NCBI GenBank assembly: GCA_029260755.1
Contig: JAJDCQ010000051.1
Location: 62,001-126,000, forward strand
Origin: Planctomycetota bacterium
GTDB taxonomy: Bacteria; Planctomycetota; J058; JAJDCQ01
Reading direction: 5' to 3'
DNA length: 64,000 nt
Shown here: positions 21,282-29,643 of the stretch, piece after piece
How the letters are laid out: each line of letters begins with the position of its first letter
Position numbering within the stretch: position 1 is the first letter of the stretch
The notes under the pieces: generated by a model
The model's database searches: none
Told to the model about the DNA's origin: nothing
Seen by the model: only the letters and a program-made list of their open reading frames with translations
Made by a program: the position numbers and the translations under genes

Positions 21282-21953
21282 ATGAACGCGCGATCGAAGA
21301 GCAGGAGCAGAGTCCTGGTGGCGCTTCTTGGCGTCCTGCTAGTCGGCGTCCTGCTGGCCGGTGGTCCGAGCGCGGGCGGCGGCATGCGCATCGCGTCCGC
21401 CGACGTCGACAGCGGGGACGGGCCTCGCGTCGAGCAGCGACGGATCGGTCCTCCGTGCCACGCTCCACGCGCCGCGGCCGAGCCCGACCTGACGGCGAGT
21501 CGCGGCCCGGTCCGGCTGGGGCGAGTGATCGAGTTGGAGCTGGGCCGGGCGGTCGTCGCGACCATGAGTGGGGATGCGCGCTGCGCGGCCCCTCGGACGT
21601 CGGTGATGCCCGGCTGTAACCACGAGCCCGGTCGATCGTGCGGTCGAAGCGACGAGCGCGTGAAGCTCGGGATCGGCCTCCGGCTCCCCGCCGGGCTCGA
21701 CCTCGGTTGCTCCGCCTGCGCCGTAGGGGCGGCTCCAAGCGATCAGTTCGGGGAGCGCCTCACGGACGACCTGCTCGATCGCTCGGGCTCGTCCCTGATC
21801 GACGGCTCGTCTCTGATCGACGACCTGCATGGGCGCTTTCGTGTTCGCCTCGAGCTGAAGCCGGAAGTCGACCGCTCGGCCCACGAGATCCTCCGTCGCG
21901 AGGCTGGCCCCGGGCTGACGACCGGATTGCTCGGCGTTCGCCTCGAGTTCTGA
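21282..21953 (+). CDS. Possible exported protein, unknown
   Basis: 223 aa from an ATG with GAGGGG 13-18 bases upstream. A clear signal peptide (VLVALLGVLLVGVLLAGG) opens it. The remainder has no recognised domain, contains several Cys (GPPCHAPR, SVMPGCN, LGCSACAV) and ends in RLEF; a final Phe is common in outer-membrane proteins. Third positions are GC-rich through most of the frame, which favours real coding. It follows the previous gene by 31 bp in the same direction. Confidence 0.5.
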   Translation: MNARSKSRSRVLVALLGVLLVGVLLAGGPSAGGGMRIASADVDSGDGPRVEQRRIGPPCHAPRAAAEPDLTASRGPVRLGRVIELELGRAVVATMSGDARCAAPRTSVMPGCNHEPGRSCGRSDERVKLGIGLRLPAGLDLGCSACAVGAAPSDQFGERLTDDLLDRSGSSLIDGSSLIDDLHGRFRVRLELKPEVDRSAHEILRREAGPGLTTGLLGVRLEF

Positions 21954-21999
21954 ACGGCGTACTACGGCTCGCTCCCGCATCTCATTCAGCGCGTGAATC

Positions 22000-22986
22000 T
22001 CAGCGCGCAAACAGGGATGTCGAGAAGTAGCGCTCCATCCGGTCGGGGAAGACCGTGACGATCGTCGCGTCCGGCGGGAGCCTCCGCGCGACGCGCAGCG
22101 CGGCGGCCATGTTGAGGCCGGAGCTCGGGCCGACCGGGAAGCCCATCCGGTGGAGCGTGCGCGTGGCCTCGAGCGCGTGCGTGTCCTCCACGTCGATGAG
22201 CTCGAACCGCCCGTACTCCTCCGCGGTGTAGAGCTGCGACATGCTCTCGACGACGCCCGCGATGCGGCTCGAGAAGCTCGACGCCTCGACGTCGCAGAAG
22301 CACTCGCCCTCCTCGCAGCAGGGCAGCGGTCCGTGGGGCCTGGTGAGCTCGACGGGTCTCGCCACGAACGGGGTCGGGTCGCAGCCCGCGTCGCGAAGCC
22401 CCCGGTCGAGGCCAACCAGAGTGCCGCCCGTCCCCATGCCGGCCACGACGGCGTCGACGACTTGGCGCGGGAGCTGCTCGAGGATCTCGCGGGCCGTCCC
22501 GTGGCGGTGGGCGTCGGCGTTGTCCTCGTTCTCGAACTGGCGTGGGAAGAACCCGTCCCGCTGCTCGGCGAGCTCCGCCGCGATCCCGATGCACGCGGCC
22601 ATGTCGGCGCCCTTCGGCGCGGTGTGCACCTCGCCGCCGAACGCCTCGATCATCTGACGCCGCTCGCCGCTCACGCCCCGCGGCATGACCGCGACGAACC
22701 GGAGGCCGAGCTGGGCGCACACCATCGCCATGGCGATGCTCGTCGAGCCGCTCGATGCCTCGACCACCCGCGAGCCGGGCCGGACGCGGCCCGAGCGGAG
22801 CGCCTTCAGGATGATGAACGCGGCGATCCGGTCCTTCGTCGAGCCCGACGGGTGGAGGAGCTCGAGCTTGCACCAGACGGTCGCCGGCAGGCTCGGCACC
22901 GTCACGCGGACGAGCGGCGTCCGGGGCAAGGGGATGGCGAGGGCGGCGGCGGTCCTCGCGTCGTCGGGGTCGGTGGAGCGCGGCAT
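22000..22986 (-). CDS. PLP-dependent cysteine synthase/CBS-like enzyme with a Cys cluster
   Basis: 328 aa fold-type II PLP enzyme. The PLP lysine is in PSGSTKDRIA (about residue 51), the substrate loop is VEASSGSTSIAMA, and the phosphate loop AGMGTGGTLVG is at about 185. Between about 225 and 240 an insert reads PCCEEGECFCD, a five-cysteine cluster not normal for cysteine synthases and suited to metal or Fe-S binding. It ends the copper-oxidase operon, 7 bp after the TolC gene. Making cysteine or sulfide for metal stress is a reasonable guess; the substrate is not determined. Confidence 0.85.
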   Translation of the reverse strand: MPRSTDPDDARTAAALAIPLPRTPLVRVTVPSLPATVWCKLELLHPSGSTKDRIAAFIILKALRSGRVRPGSRVVEASSGSTSIAMAMVCAQLGLRFVAVMPRGVSGERRQMIEAFGGEVHTAPKGADMAACIGIAAELAEQRDGFFPRQFENEDNADAHRHGTAREILEQLPRQVVDAVVAGMGTGGTLVGLDRGLRDAGCDPTPFVARPVELTRPHGPLPCCEEGECFCDVEASSFSSRIAGVVESMSQLYTAEEYGRFELIDVEDTHALEATRTLHRMGFPVGPSSGLNMAAALRVARRLPPDATIVTVFPDRMERYFSTSLFAR

Positions 22987-22993
22987 CGATCGG

Positions 22994-24358
22994 TCAGGGC
23001 CCCTCGACGGCGAGCCGTAGGGCGAGCGCCTCCCGGTTGCGCGCGATCCGCGCGGCGATCTCCTCGAGAGCGAGGCGCTGGCGCCGCTCTTGCGCGTCGA
23101 GCACCTCGAGGTAGGAGACCTGCATCTTCATGTTCCAGGACCGCGCGTAGTCGTGCTCCTGCTCGACCGCCGCGCGGAGGTCGCCGACGACCAGACCGAG
23201 GGTGTGGTCGGCCGCGCGGAGCGCGTGAAGCGCGGAGACGGCCTCGGCGACCGTCTCCTCCCGGACCGCGGCGAGCTGCTTCTCGGTCTGGCGGATGCGG
23301 TGGTCCGCGGCGGCGAGGCCCGCCTGGTTCTGGTCGAAGATCGGGATCTCGATCGCGAACGTCGGGCCGACGGTCCCCTCGTCGTTCCCGAGCTGATCGA
23401 ACGCGCCCTCGTATCCGGCGCCGGCGCTGACCTCGCGCCAGATCAACGCCTTCTGGACGCCGAGCTCCGCGGCCGCGACCTCGATCGCGTTCCGGGCGGC
23501 CAGCACCGCGAGGCGGCGGTCGAGCGCGGTCTGGATCAGCTGCTCGGGGTCGTTCGCGAAGGCGGTCGCCGGCGTGGGGAGCTCGTCGTCCCGGACGTCG
23601 TCCGCCGCGCCGTCGAGGGACAGGCCCGCGTCCAGCTCCGCGCGTGCCTGCTCGGCCTTCGCCTCGGCCTCCGCGACGATCGCCTCCTGCTCGGCGTGGT
23701 CCGCCTCAGTCCTGGCGACGGCGATCGTGTCCGCGAGACCGTGGCCGAAGAGGAGCTGCGTCCGGACGTGCCTCTTCCGCAGCGTCTCCAGGATCGCGCG
23801 CTCGACCTCGAGCGTCGCCCGGGCCGCGACCAGGACGTCCCAGGCCATCAGCGCGTCGACGGCCGTCTTGATCACTCTCCCGGCGACCTCGAGCTCGACC
23901 GTCCGAGCGTGGAGCCGCGCCGCGTCGCGTCTCATCGGGATCATCCAGAGATCGGAGAGCCAGACGATCAGGCCGAGCCCCGAATCCCCGGCGGAGACGG
24001 GGGCGAGGATCGCCCCGTCGAGGACCGGGTTCCGCGGGAGACCCGCCTGGAGGAGATCGGCGGCGGCGAATCCCAGCCGCTCGTACTCCGCCTGCAGCTC
24101 CCGGCTGTTGAGGACGGCGATCGTGGCGGCCTCGGACCGGCCGATGCCCCCTTCACGGAGCCCCGTGATCTTCTCCGAGATCAGCGCGGCGTCCTCGGCC
24201 GTCTGCTCCCAGAGCAGGTCGGATTCGCCGCGATCTCCGGTCAGCTCCTGGACGCGATCGAAGTGGACGCCGGTGTCGACGGCGCAGCCGCCGACGAAGA
24301 TCAGGGCAAGGAGGAGGAGCAGCAGCAGCAGCGCCGTCCGGGGGACGTGCGGGTGCAT
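22994..24358 (-). CDS. TolC/CusC-type outer-membrane efflux lipoprotein
   Basis: 454 aa. ATG at 24356-24358 overlapping the preceding TGA by one base. Signal with lipobox ALIFVGGC. Two repeats of the OEP family: long helices with alternating Ala/Glu, the strand region PIFDQNQAG in the second repeat, and a final VSYLEVLDAQERRQRLALEE helix. It would form the outer-membrane channel, but no RND or adaptor gene is in this operon, so it may serve another pump. Confidence 0.88.
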   Translation of the reverse strand: MHPHVPRTALLLLLLLLALIFVGGCAVDTGVHFDRVQELTGDRGESDLLWEQTAEDAALISEKITGLREGGIGRSEAATIAVLNSRELQAEYERLGFAAADLLQAGLPRNPVLDGAILAPVSAGDSGLGLIVWLSDLWMIPMRRDAARLHARTVELEVAGRVIKTAVDALMAWDVLVAARATLEVERAILETLRKRHVRTQLLFGHGLADTIAVARTEADHAEQEAIVAEAEAKAEQARAELDAGLSLDGAADDVRDDELPTPATAFANDPEQLIQTALDRRLAVLAARNAIEVAAAELGVQKALIWREVSAGAGYEGAFDQLGNDEGTVGPTFAIEIPIFDQNQAGLAAADHRIRQTEKQLAAVREETVAEAVSALHALRAADHTLGLVVGDLRAAVEQEHDYARSWNMKMQVSYLEVLDAQERRQRLALEEIAARIARNREALALRLAVEGP

Positions 24359-25680
24359 CAGTGACGCTCCTCTTCGCGCGGGTAGGTCCAACTGGCGTCT
24401 CGCCTCCGCGGGTCGTATCCCGCGTCCTTCGGCTCGACGTGGAGGTGCGTGAACATCCCCTCGGCCGGGGCGATCCCCATCGGCATGTCGGGCATCTGGT
24501 TCATGAGGTGGTGCAGGACGTGGCAGTGCATCCGCCAGGTGCCCGGGTTCCAGGCGACGAGCTCGATGTCGCGCGTCTGCCCCGGCGCCACGTTCACCGT
24601 GACCTCGCGCCAGCGAGCCGACTCGGGACTGGGGCCGCCGGTCGTTCCGACGACGGTGAAGACGTGGCCGTGGATGTGGATCGGGTGGGGGAGGAGGCTC
24701 AGGTTCCCGATCCGGATCCGCACGCGGTCGCCCTGAGCGACGCGCATCATGTCGACGTCGGGCGCCGTCTTTCCGTTGAACGTCGCGAAGGAAGGCTCCA
24801 TCGCGTTGATGTTCGGGTTCGGGTTTCCCGGCGCGAACGTCCATTGCTGGAGGAGGAACGCGAAGTCGTGGTCCGGCTTCCGGGCCTCGTCGCGCGGATG
24901 GATGATGAAGAACCCGCCCAGCCCCATTCCCTCCTGCTTCATCACGTTGAAGCCGGTGTGGTAGAGGAGCGTCCCCGACTGGATCAGATCGAACTCGTAC
25001 TCCTCGGTCTGACCCGGCAGCAGCGGCCGCCGCGCCTCGAACGCGTGATAGCCCGAGGCGCCGTCCTCCGAGAACGGGAGCTCGAGCCCGTGCCAGTGGA
25101 TCGACGTGGGCTCCGGGAGCTCGTTCCGGAGCACCACGCGGACGCGGTCTCCCTCGGTCGCCTCGATCGTGGGGCCGGGGCACATCCCGTTGTAGCCCCA
25201 GGTCAGACACTCCTTGGGGACGGTCGGGCGCGGCCCGAACCGCTGCCACTCCGGCGGGATGACGAGCCGTTCGCGCGCCCCCTCCGTGGTTCCCGCGGTG
25301 ATCGTGAGCTCGACCGGTTGCGCGACGAGGGTGAAGACCTTGACCTTCCCGTCGAGCTCGTAGCCGAGGGCTGGCTGTCCGAGGGTCACCACGCGCCCCA
25401 TCTGTCGGCCGACGGTGGCCGGCGGAGGCGAGATCGGCGCGCCGTCGACGCGCCGAGGAAACCGGTCGGCGAGCGGATCCATCTCCATCTTCATCTTCGA
25501 GCCGTGACCCGCGTGGTCCGCGTGGTCCATTGCGGAGCCGTCATCGCCGCCCGCGTCCATCTTCATCGCCGGAGGGTCGTCGTCATCACCCGCGAGCGCT
25601 CGGCCCGGCATCGCGAGGAATGCGGCCGCCGAGCCCGCGGCGACCAGGAAGCGCCTGCGCGTGGGGTGGGCGTCACTCAT
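24358..25680 (-). CDS. Multicopper oxidase (CopA/CumA type), Tat-exported
   Basis: 440 aa. Twin-arginine signal RRRFLVAAG. After a Met/His-rich segment (MDHADHAGHGSKMKMEMD) come the cupredoxin domains with copper motifs IHWHG, HPIHIHGH and HCHVLHHLMNQM. The second trinuclear motif, normally HxH, reads LLYHTGF with one His missing, so the site may be altered. Probable job: oxidation of Cu(I) or other metals in the periplasm. Translation is coupled to a 14-codon upstream frame. Confidence 0.92.
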   Translation of the reverse strand: MSDAHPTRRRFLVAAGSAAAFLAMPGRALAGDDDDPPAMKMDAGGDDGSAMDHADHAGHGSKMKMEMDPLADRFPRRVDGAPISPPPATVGRQMGRVVTLGQPALGYELDGKVKVFTLVAQPVELTITAGTTEGARERLVIPPEWQRFGPRPTVPKECLTWGYNGMCPGPTIEATEGDRVRVVLRNELPEPTSIHWHGLELPFSEDGASGYHAFEARRPLLPGQTEEYEFDLIQSGTLLYHTGFNVMKQEGMGLGGFFIIHPRDEARKPDHDFAFLLQQWTFAPGNPNPNINAMEPSFATFNGKTAPDVDMMRVAQGDRVRIRIGNLSLLPHPIHIHGHVFTVVGTTGGPSPESARWREVTVNVAPGQTRDIELVAWNPGTWRMHCHVLHHLMNQMPDMPMGIAPAEGMFTHLHVEPKDAGYDPRRRDASWTYPREEERH

Positions 25681-25721
25681 GCTCGATCTCCGTCGACGGG
25701 CACCAGGATCGTGGCTGACAT
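25677..25721 (-). CDS. 14-codon leader frame, remnant of a Usp gene
   Basis: The frame encodes MSATILVPVDGDRA. The first 11 residues equal the start of the Usp gene at 19713. The frame then ends in a TGA that overlaps the multicopper oxidase ATG (ATGA). The ribosome site GGAGGC upstream is kept. It looks like a captured translation start that now feeds ribosomes into the oxidase gene. Confidence 0.7.
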   Translation of the reverse strand: MSATILVPVDGDRA

Positions 25722-26151
25722 GATGGGGGCCTCCTTGAAAAGCGCCCTCTCGAGGTCTAGCAAGAGACGCTCCAGATCGACCGGAGCCGTGTGGTCACGG
25801 CGTGACCCTTGCGTTCACAGGTGGGCGGTCCGTCTCGGAAGTCGAGACGAACGAGTGATGACGCTCGTCGCTCGATGCGCGGAACTCGACACGCCGGCGG
25901 ACGCGCGCGCTCGGAGGTGTGACACTCGGCGCCTCACTGTGACCCGTTACGCGACGCGCAAATTCCTGTGACTAACCGATATATGCCGCGTAACCCTCTC
26001 GGGAGTCAGGACGAGGAAGAGACCGTGATCCACGTGTACCCGTTCGGCCGACGGGGATTCCGGACGGCTCCGAACGGCCTCGGCTCTGGCACGCCGGTTG
26101 TTACTGTGTTGGTTGCTCACTCTTGAATGGAGGCTCGTCATGACTGCCCGA
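25690..26151. repeat. Divergent promoter region duplication, copy 2
   Basis: 462 bp matching 19682-20140 in the same orientation, with scattered substitutions and small indels. Leftward it drives the copper-oxidase operon. Rightward it ends 4 codons into the copy of the plus-strand gene (MTAR) and then loses similarity, so that arm now leads nowhere obvious. Palindrome GGTCAC-GGC-GTGACC (25793-25807) and the TGGCACG element (26087) are conserved. Confidence 0.95.
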
Positions 26152-26511
26152 GTGGATGAACCACCGAAGCAGGTGTGTTCCCGTGCACGCGGTGGCTGCT
26201 GCTGGAACCTAGTCGGAGAAGGCGTCGGACGAGGGGAGGGGTGCGGGCGCAGCAACGGCTCAGTGGAGGTGGAGACCCCAGACAGCGAACCAGATCGCGA
26301 TCGCGGCGGCGACGATAGAGACAATCACGGCAGCTTTATCTCCGACGCCGAACGCGCCGCGTCGTCGACGGCCTCGATCCGAGGTGCTCGCTCTCCGAGC
26401 TCGGCGCGACCCCGACGCTCGAGCTTTCGAGCCCGTCGCTCCCTCGCAGGTGGACTACCCCGGGGACAGCGCTCTGATCCGCCTGCCGCTCCAGGCCCAG
26501 CCGATCGCCAG
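26152..26511. other. 360 bp without a convincing gene
   Basis: The plus-strand frame running from the duplicated start codon has low-complexity, Arg/Ser-rich translation and looks non-coding. On the minus strand a frame ends in a hydrophobic stretch (VIVSIVAAAIAIWFAVW, at about 26265-26325) preceded by many Arg. It lacks a start before a stop codon and may be a decayed small membrane protein. Confidence 0.4.
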
Positions 26512-29500
26512 TCATGGCTTGTTTTGATCGTTGGCGTCTGACCTCTCTCGGTTCCCGACGACCACGTACAGAAGCGGAAGCACGAACAAGGTCAGCACCG
26601 TGGACGTCACCACACCACCGATGACCACCGTCGCCAGCGGGCGCTGCACCTCGGCGCCGACGCCGGTCGAGATTGCCATGGGGATGAAGCCGACGGCATC
26701 AGTGACGGCCGTCGCCAGGACGGGGCGCAGCCGCTGTTTCGCCGCGCTCGACACGGCCTCGTGGAGGTTCGTCTTGCCGATGAACGAGCGGATGGCCGTC
26801 ACCAGGATCTGTCCGTTGAGCACGGCGATACCGCTGAGCGCGATGAACCCGATCGCCGCGCTCACGCTGAAGGGCATCCCTCGCAGCCACAGCGCAAAGA
26901 CGCCGCCGACGAGCGCAAACGGTATTCCCGTGTAGATGAGCAAGACGTCGCGCAGCTTTCCAAGGCTGAAGAACAGGAGCAGGAACACGAGCGCGAGCGT
27001 CATCGGGACGACAATCGTCAGTCGCAGTCGCGCGCGCTCCAGGTTCTCGAACTGACCGCCCCAGTCGATGACGTAGCCTGCGGGAAGCTGGAGCTCATCC
27101 TTCACGCGGCGTTGCGCCTCCTCGACGAAGGATGCGATGTCACGTCCCACGACGTTGCACTGGACTCGAATCAGCCGGCGTCCCCACTCGCGGTTGATCG
27201 TCGCCGATCCGTCGGTCTCCGTGACGCTGGCGAGCGCTCGCAGGGGCAAGCGCGGCCCGATCTCGGTCGGAATGATCGTCTGGGCGAGAACGGCGCCATC
27301 GGCTCGATGCGCGTCCGGCAACCGCACGACCAGCGGGAACTGTCGCTGTCCCTCCACGACCTGCCCCACGGTGTGGGAACCGACCGCCTCGACGAGCTCC
27401 AGGACGCGTCGGGCCGGGATGCCGTGCCTGGCGAGAGCTCGCTGATCGACCTCGATTCGGAGCGTCGGCTGGCCCGTGATCTGATCGACGGCGATGTCGG
27501 ACTGACCGGGGATCGGCACGAGGATGCGCTGGACTTCATCGCTCACGCGGATGAGCTCGTCGAAGTCGTCGCCGTAGATCTTGATGCCTATGTCCGATCG
27601 GATGCCCGAGACCATCTCGTTCAGCCGCATCTCGATCGGCTGGGTGGGGATCATGTTCACGCCCGGGAGATCCTGAATCTCGAGCTGAATGGCCTGCACG
27701 AGCTCGGCCTGGGTGCCGGCCTTCTTCCATCGGCTGCGCGGCTCGAGCGTCATGAAGATGTCAGTCAGCTCGGTCCCCATCGGGTCCGTGGCGACCTCGG
27801 CCGTCCCGATGCGGCTCCAGGCGAAACGGATCTCGTCCGGGAACTTTTCGAGCAGCAAGCGCTCGATTCGGCTGTTGTACGCCGTGGACTCGTCGAGCGA
27901 CACGCCGGCAATCCGGATCGTGTTGATGACGAGCGACCCCTCGCTCAGACGCGGGATGAACTCGCCGCCGAGCCGAGTCGCCGTCCAGCCGGTGACGGCA
28001 AGGAGCAGGACGACGACCGGCAATACGAGCCACCAGCCGCGCATGGCGACCGACAAGAGGCGCTGGTAGCCGTTGTTGAGCGTCCGATCGAACCGCCCCT
28101 CGGCGTGCCCGCCGGGTCGGCGCGGAAGGAGGTAGTAGCTCAGGACCGGAGATAGCGTGAGGGCGATCAACAGCGCGCCGCCCAGCGCGAATATGAACGT
28201 CAGCGCCATCGGCTTGAACATCTTCCCCTCGATGCCCTCGAGCGTGAGGACCGGGAAGAACACGACGGCGATGATGCCCATGCCGAAGGCGGTCGGCCGA
28301 GCCACCTCCTTCGCGGACCGAACGACCGTGTCGAGGCGCTCCTGTGCCGTGAGCTGTCGGCCGGCTTTGTGCGCACTCGCGGCGAGGTTGCGCATGTTCG
28401 CCTCGGTCATGACGACCGAACCGTCGACGATGATGCCGAAGTCGATTGCCCCGAGGCTCAACAGGCTTGCGGCGATGGCAAAGTGATACATGCCGAGGAT
28501 CGCGAAGAGCATGGCAATCGGGATCACCAGCGCCACGAGCAGGCCGGCTCGCAAGTTTCCGAGCAGCACGAACAGAACGATGATCACGAGGATCGCGCCG
28601 GCGACCAGGTTGTGCGTGACTGTCGATATGACCTCGCTCGTCAGCTCGGTCCGGTCGTAGACCACCTGCACGACGACATCGTCCGGAAGGGAGCGTCGCA
28701 CGCTGTCGAGCTTCTTCTTGAGCTGCTCCGTGACGACCTTGCTGTTCTCGCCCATCAGCATGAACGCCAGGCCGAGAACGACCTCGCCGCGCCCGTGCGC
28801 CGTGATGGCACCCCGACGAATCTCGCTGCCGATCTTGACCTCGGCGACGTCCGCCACCCTCACGGGAGCGCCATCGGAGGCGGCGATGACGATTCCCTCG
28901 ATCTGCTCGATCGTCGTGACGCGACCGATGCCGTGGACGAGCGCGGATTGGCCGCCCGCAGTCACGACGCCGCCGCCGACGTTGTCGTTGTTCTCTCGCA
29001 GCGCGTCGAAGAGCTTGCCCAGCGTCAGGTCGTACTTGATGAGCGCTTCGGGCGAGACGACGACGTGGTACTGCTTCTCGTGTCCGCCCCAGGAGTTCAC
29101 CTCGGCAACGCCCGGCACCTTGCGGAGCTCCGGCTTCACGACCCAGTCGTGCAGGGTGCGGAGCTCGTGGAGCGTTCGGTTGGGATCCTCCGACGAGACG
29201 ACGTAGTGGAACACCTCGCCGAGGCCCGTCGCGATGGGGCCGAGCTGCGGACGCTCGATCCCGCGAGGCAGCTCCACTCCGGCGAGGCGCTCGGAGACGT
29301 ACTGCCGGGCGTCGGTGATCGACGTGGAGTCGTCGAACGTCGCCACGACCTGCGAGAAGCCGAACTTCGAGACGGAGCGGACATTGGTGAGCCCCGGCAG
29401 GCCGCCGACGGAGAGCTCGACGGGCAGGGTGATCTGCCTCTCGATCTCTTCGGGATTGAGCGCCGGCGCGACGGTGTTGATCTGGACCTGAACCGGGGTG

Positions 29501-29643
29501 GTGTCCGGGAAGGCGTCGACGGGAGTTCGCGACAACGTCCAGAGGCCGATGGCGATCAGCCCGACGAAGGCAACGACTACCAGCAAGCGGTTCTCGAGCG
29601 AGCCCGCGATGAGCCGCTCGAGTATGCCGCCGCGGTCAGTCAT
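26512..29643 (-). CDS. czcA: Heavy-metal RND efflux pump, CzcA-like
   Basis: 1043 aa inner-membrane proton/cation antiporter of the HME-RND family. The helix-4 motif DFGIIVDGSVVMTEAN is the Zn/Co/Cd (HME1) type. TM1 lies at about 17-35, large periplasmic loops follow TM1 and TM7, and the last helices contain TAVTDAVGFIPMAIS. I use the ATG at 29641-29643, which overlaps the adaptor gene by 8 bp. The 53-residue in-frame extension upstream lies inside the adaptor gene. Downstream there is no outer-membrane gene; the czcC-like gene at 32582 probably serves. Confidence 0.93.
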   Translation of the reverse strand: MTDRGGILERLIAGSLENRLLVVVAFVGLIAIGLWTLSRTPVDAFPDTTPVQVQINTVAPALNPEEIERQITLPVELSVGGLPGLTNVRSVSKFGFSQVVATFDDSTSITDARQYVSERLAGVELPRGIERPQLGPIATGLGEVFHYVVSSEDPNRTLHELRTLHDWVVKPELRKVPGVAEVNSWGGHEKQYHVVVSPEALIKYDLTLGKLFDALRENNDNVGGGVVTAGGQSALVHGIGRVTTIEQIEGIVIAASDGAPVRVADVAEVKIGSEIRRGAITAHGRGEVVLGLAFMLMGENSKVVTEQLKKKLDSVRRSLPDDVVVQVVYDRTELTSEVISTVTHNLVAGAILVIIVLFVLLGNLRAGLLVALVIPIAMLFAILGMYHFAIAASLLSLGAIDFGIIVDGSVVMTEANMRNLAASAHKAGRQLTAQERLDTVVRSAKEVARPTAFGMGIIAVVFFPVLTLEGIEGKMFKPMALTFIFALGGALLIALTLSPVLSYYLLPRRPGGHAEGRFDRTLNNGYQRLLSVAMRGWWLVLPVVVLLLAVTGWTATRLGGEFIPRLSEGSLVINTIRIAGVSLDESTAYNSRIERLLLEKFPDEIRFAWSRIGTAEVATDPMGTELTDIFMTLEPRSRWKKAGTQAELVQAIQLEIQDLPGVNMIPTQPIEMRLNEMVSGIRSDIGIKIYGDDFDELIRVSDEVQRILVPIPGQSDIAVDQITGQPTLRIEVDQRALARHGIPARRVLELVEAVGSHTVGQVVEGQRQFPLVVRLPDAHRADGAVLAQTIIPTEIGPRLPLRALASVTETDGSATINREWGRRLIRVQCNVVGRDIASFVEEAQRRVKDELQLPAGYVIDWGGQFENLERARLRLTIVVPMTLALVFLLLFFSLGKLRDVLLIYTGIPFALVGGVFALWLRGMPFSVSAAIGFIALSGIAVLNGQILVTAIRSFIGKTNLHEAVSSAAKQRLRPVLATAVTDAVGFIPMAISTGVGAEVQRPLATVVIGGVVTSTVLTLFVLPLLYVVVGNRERSDANDQNKP

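Noticed and set aside
26098..26541. Plus-strand frame after duplicated promoter copy 2
   Set aside because: Only the first four codons (MTAR) derive from the copied gene; the rest is Arg/Ser-rich and lacks any fold or signal.
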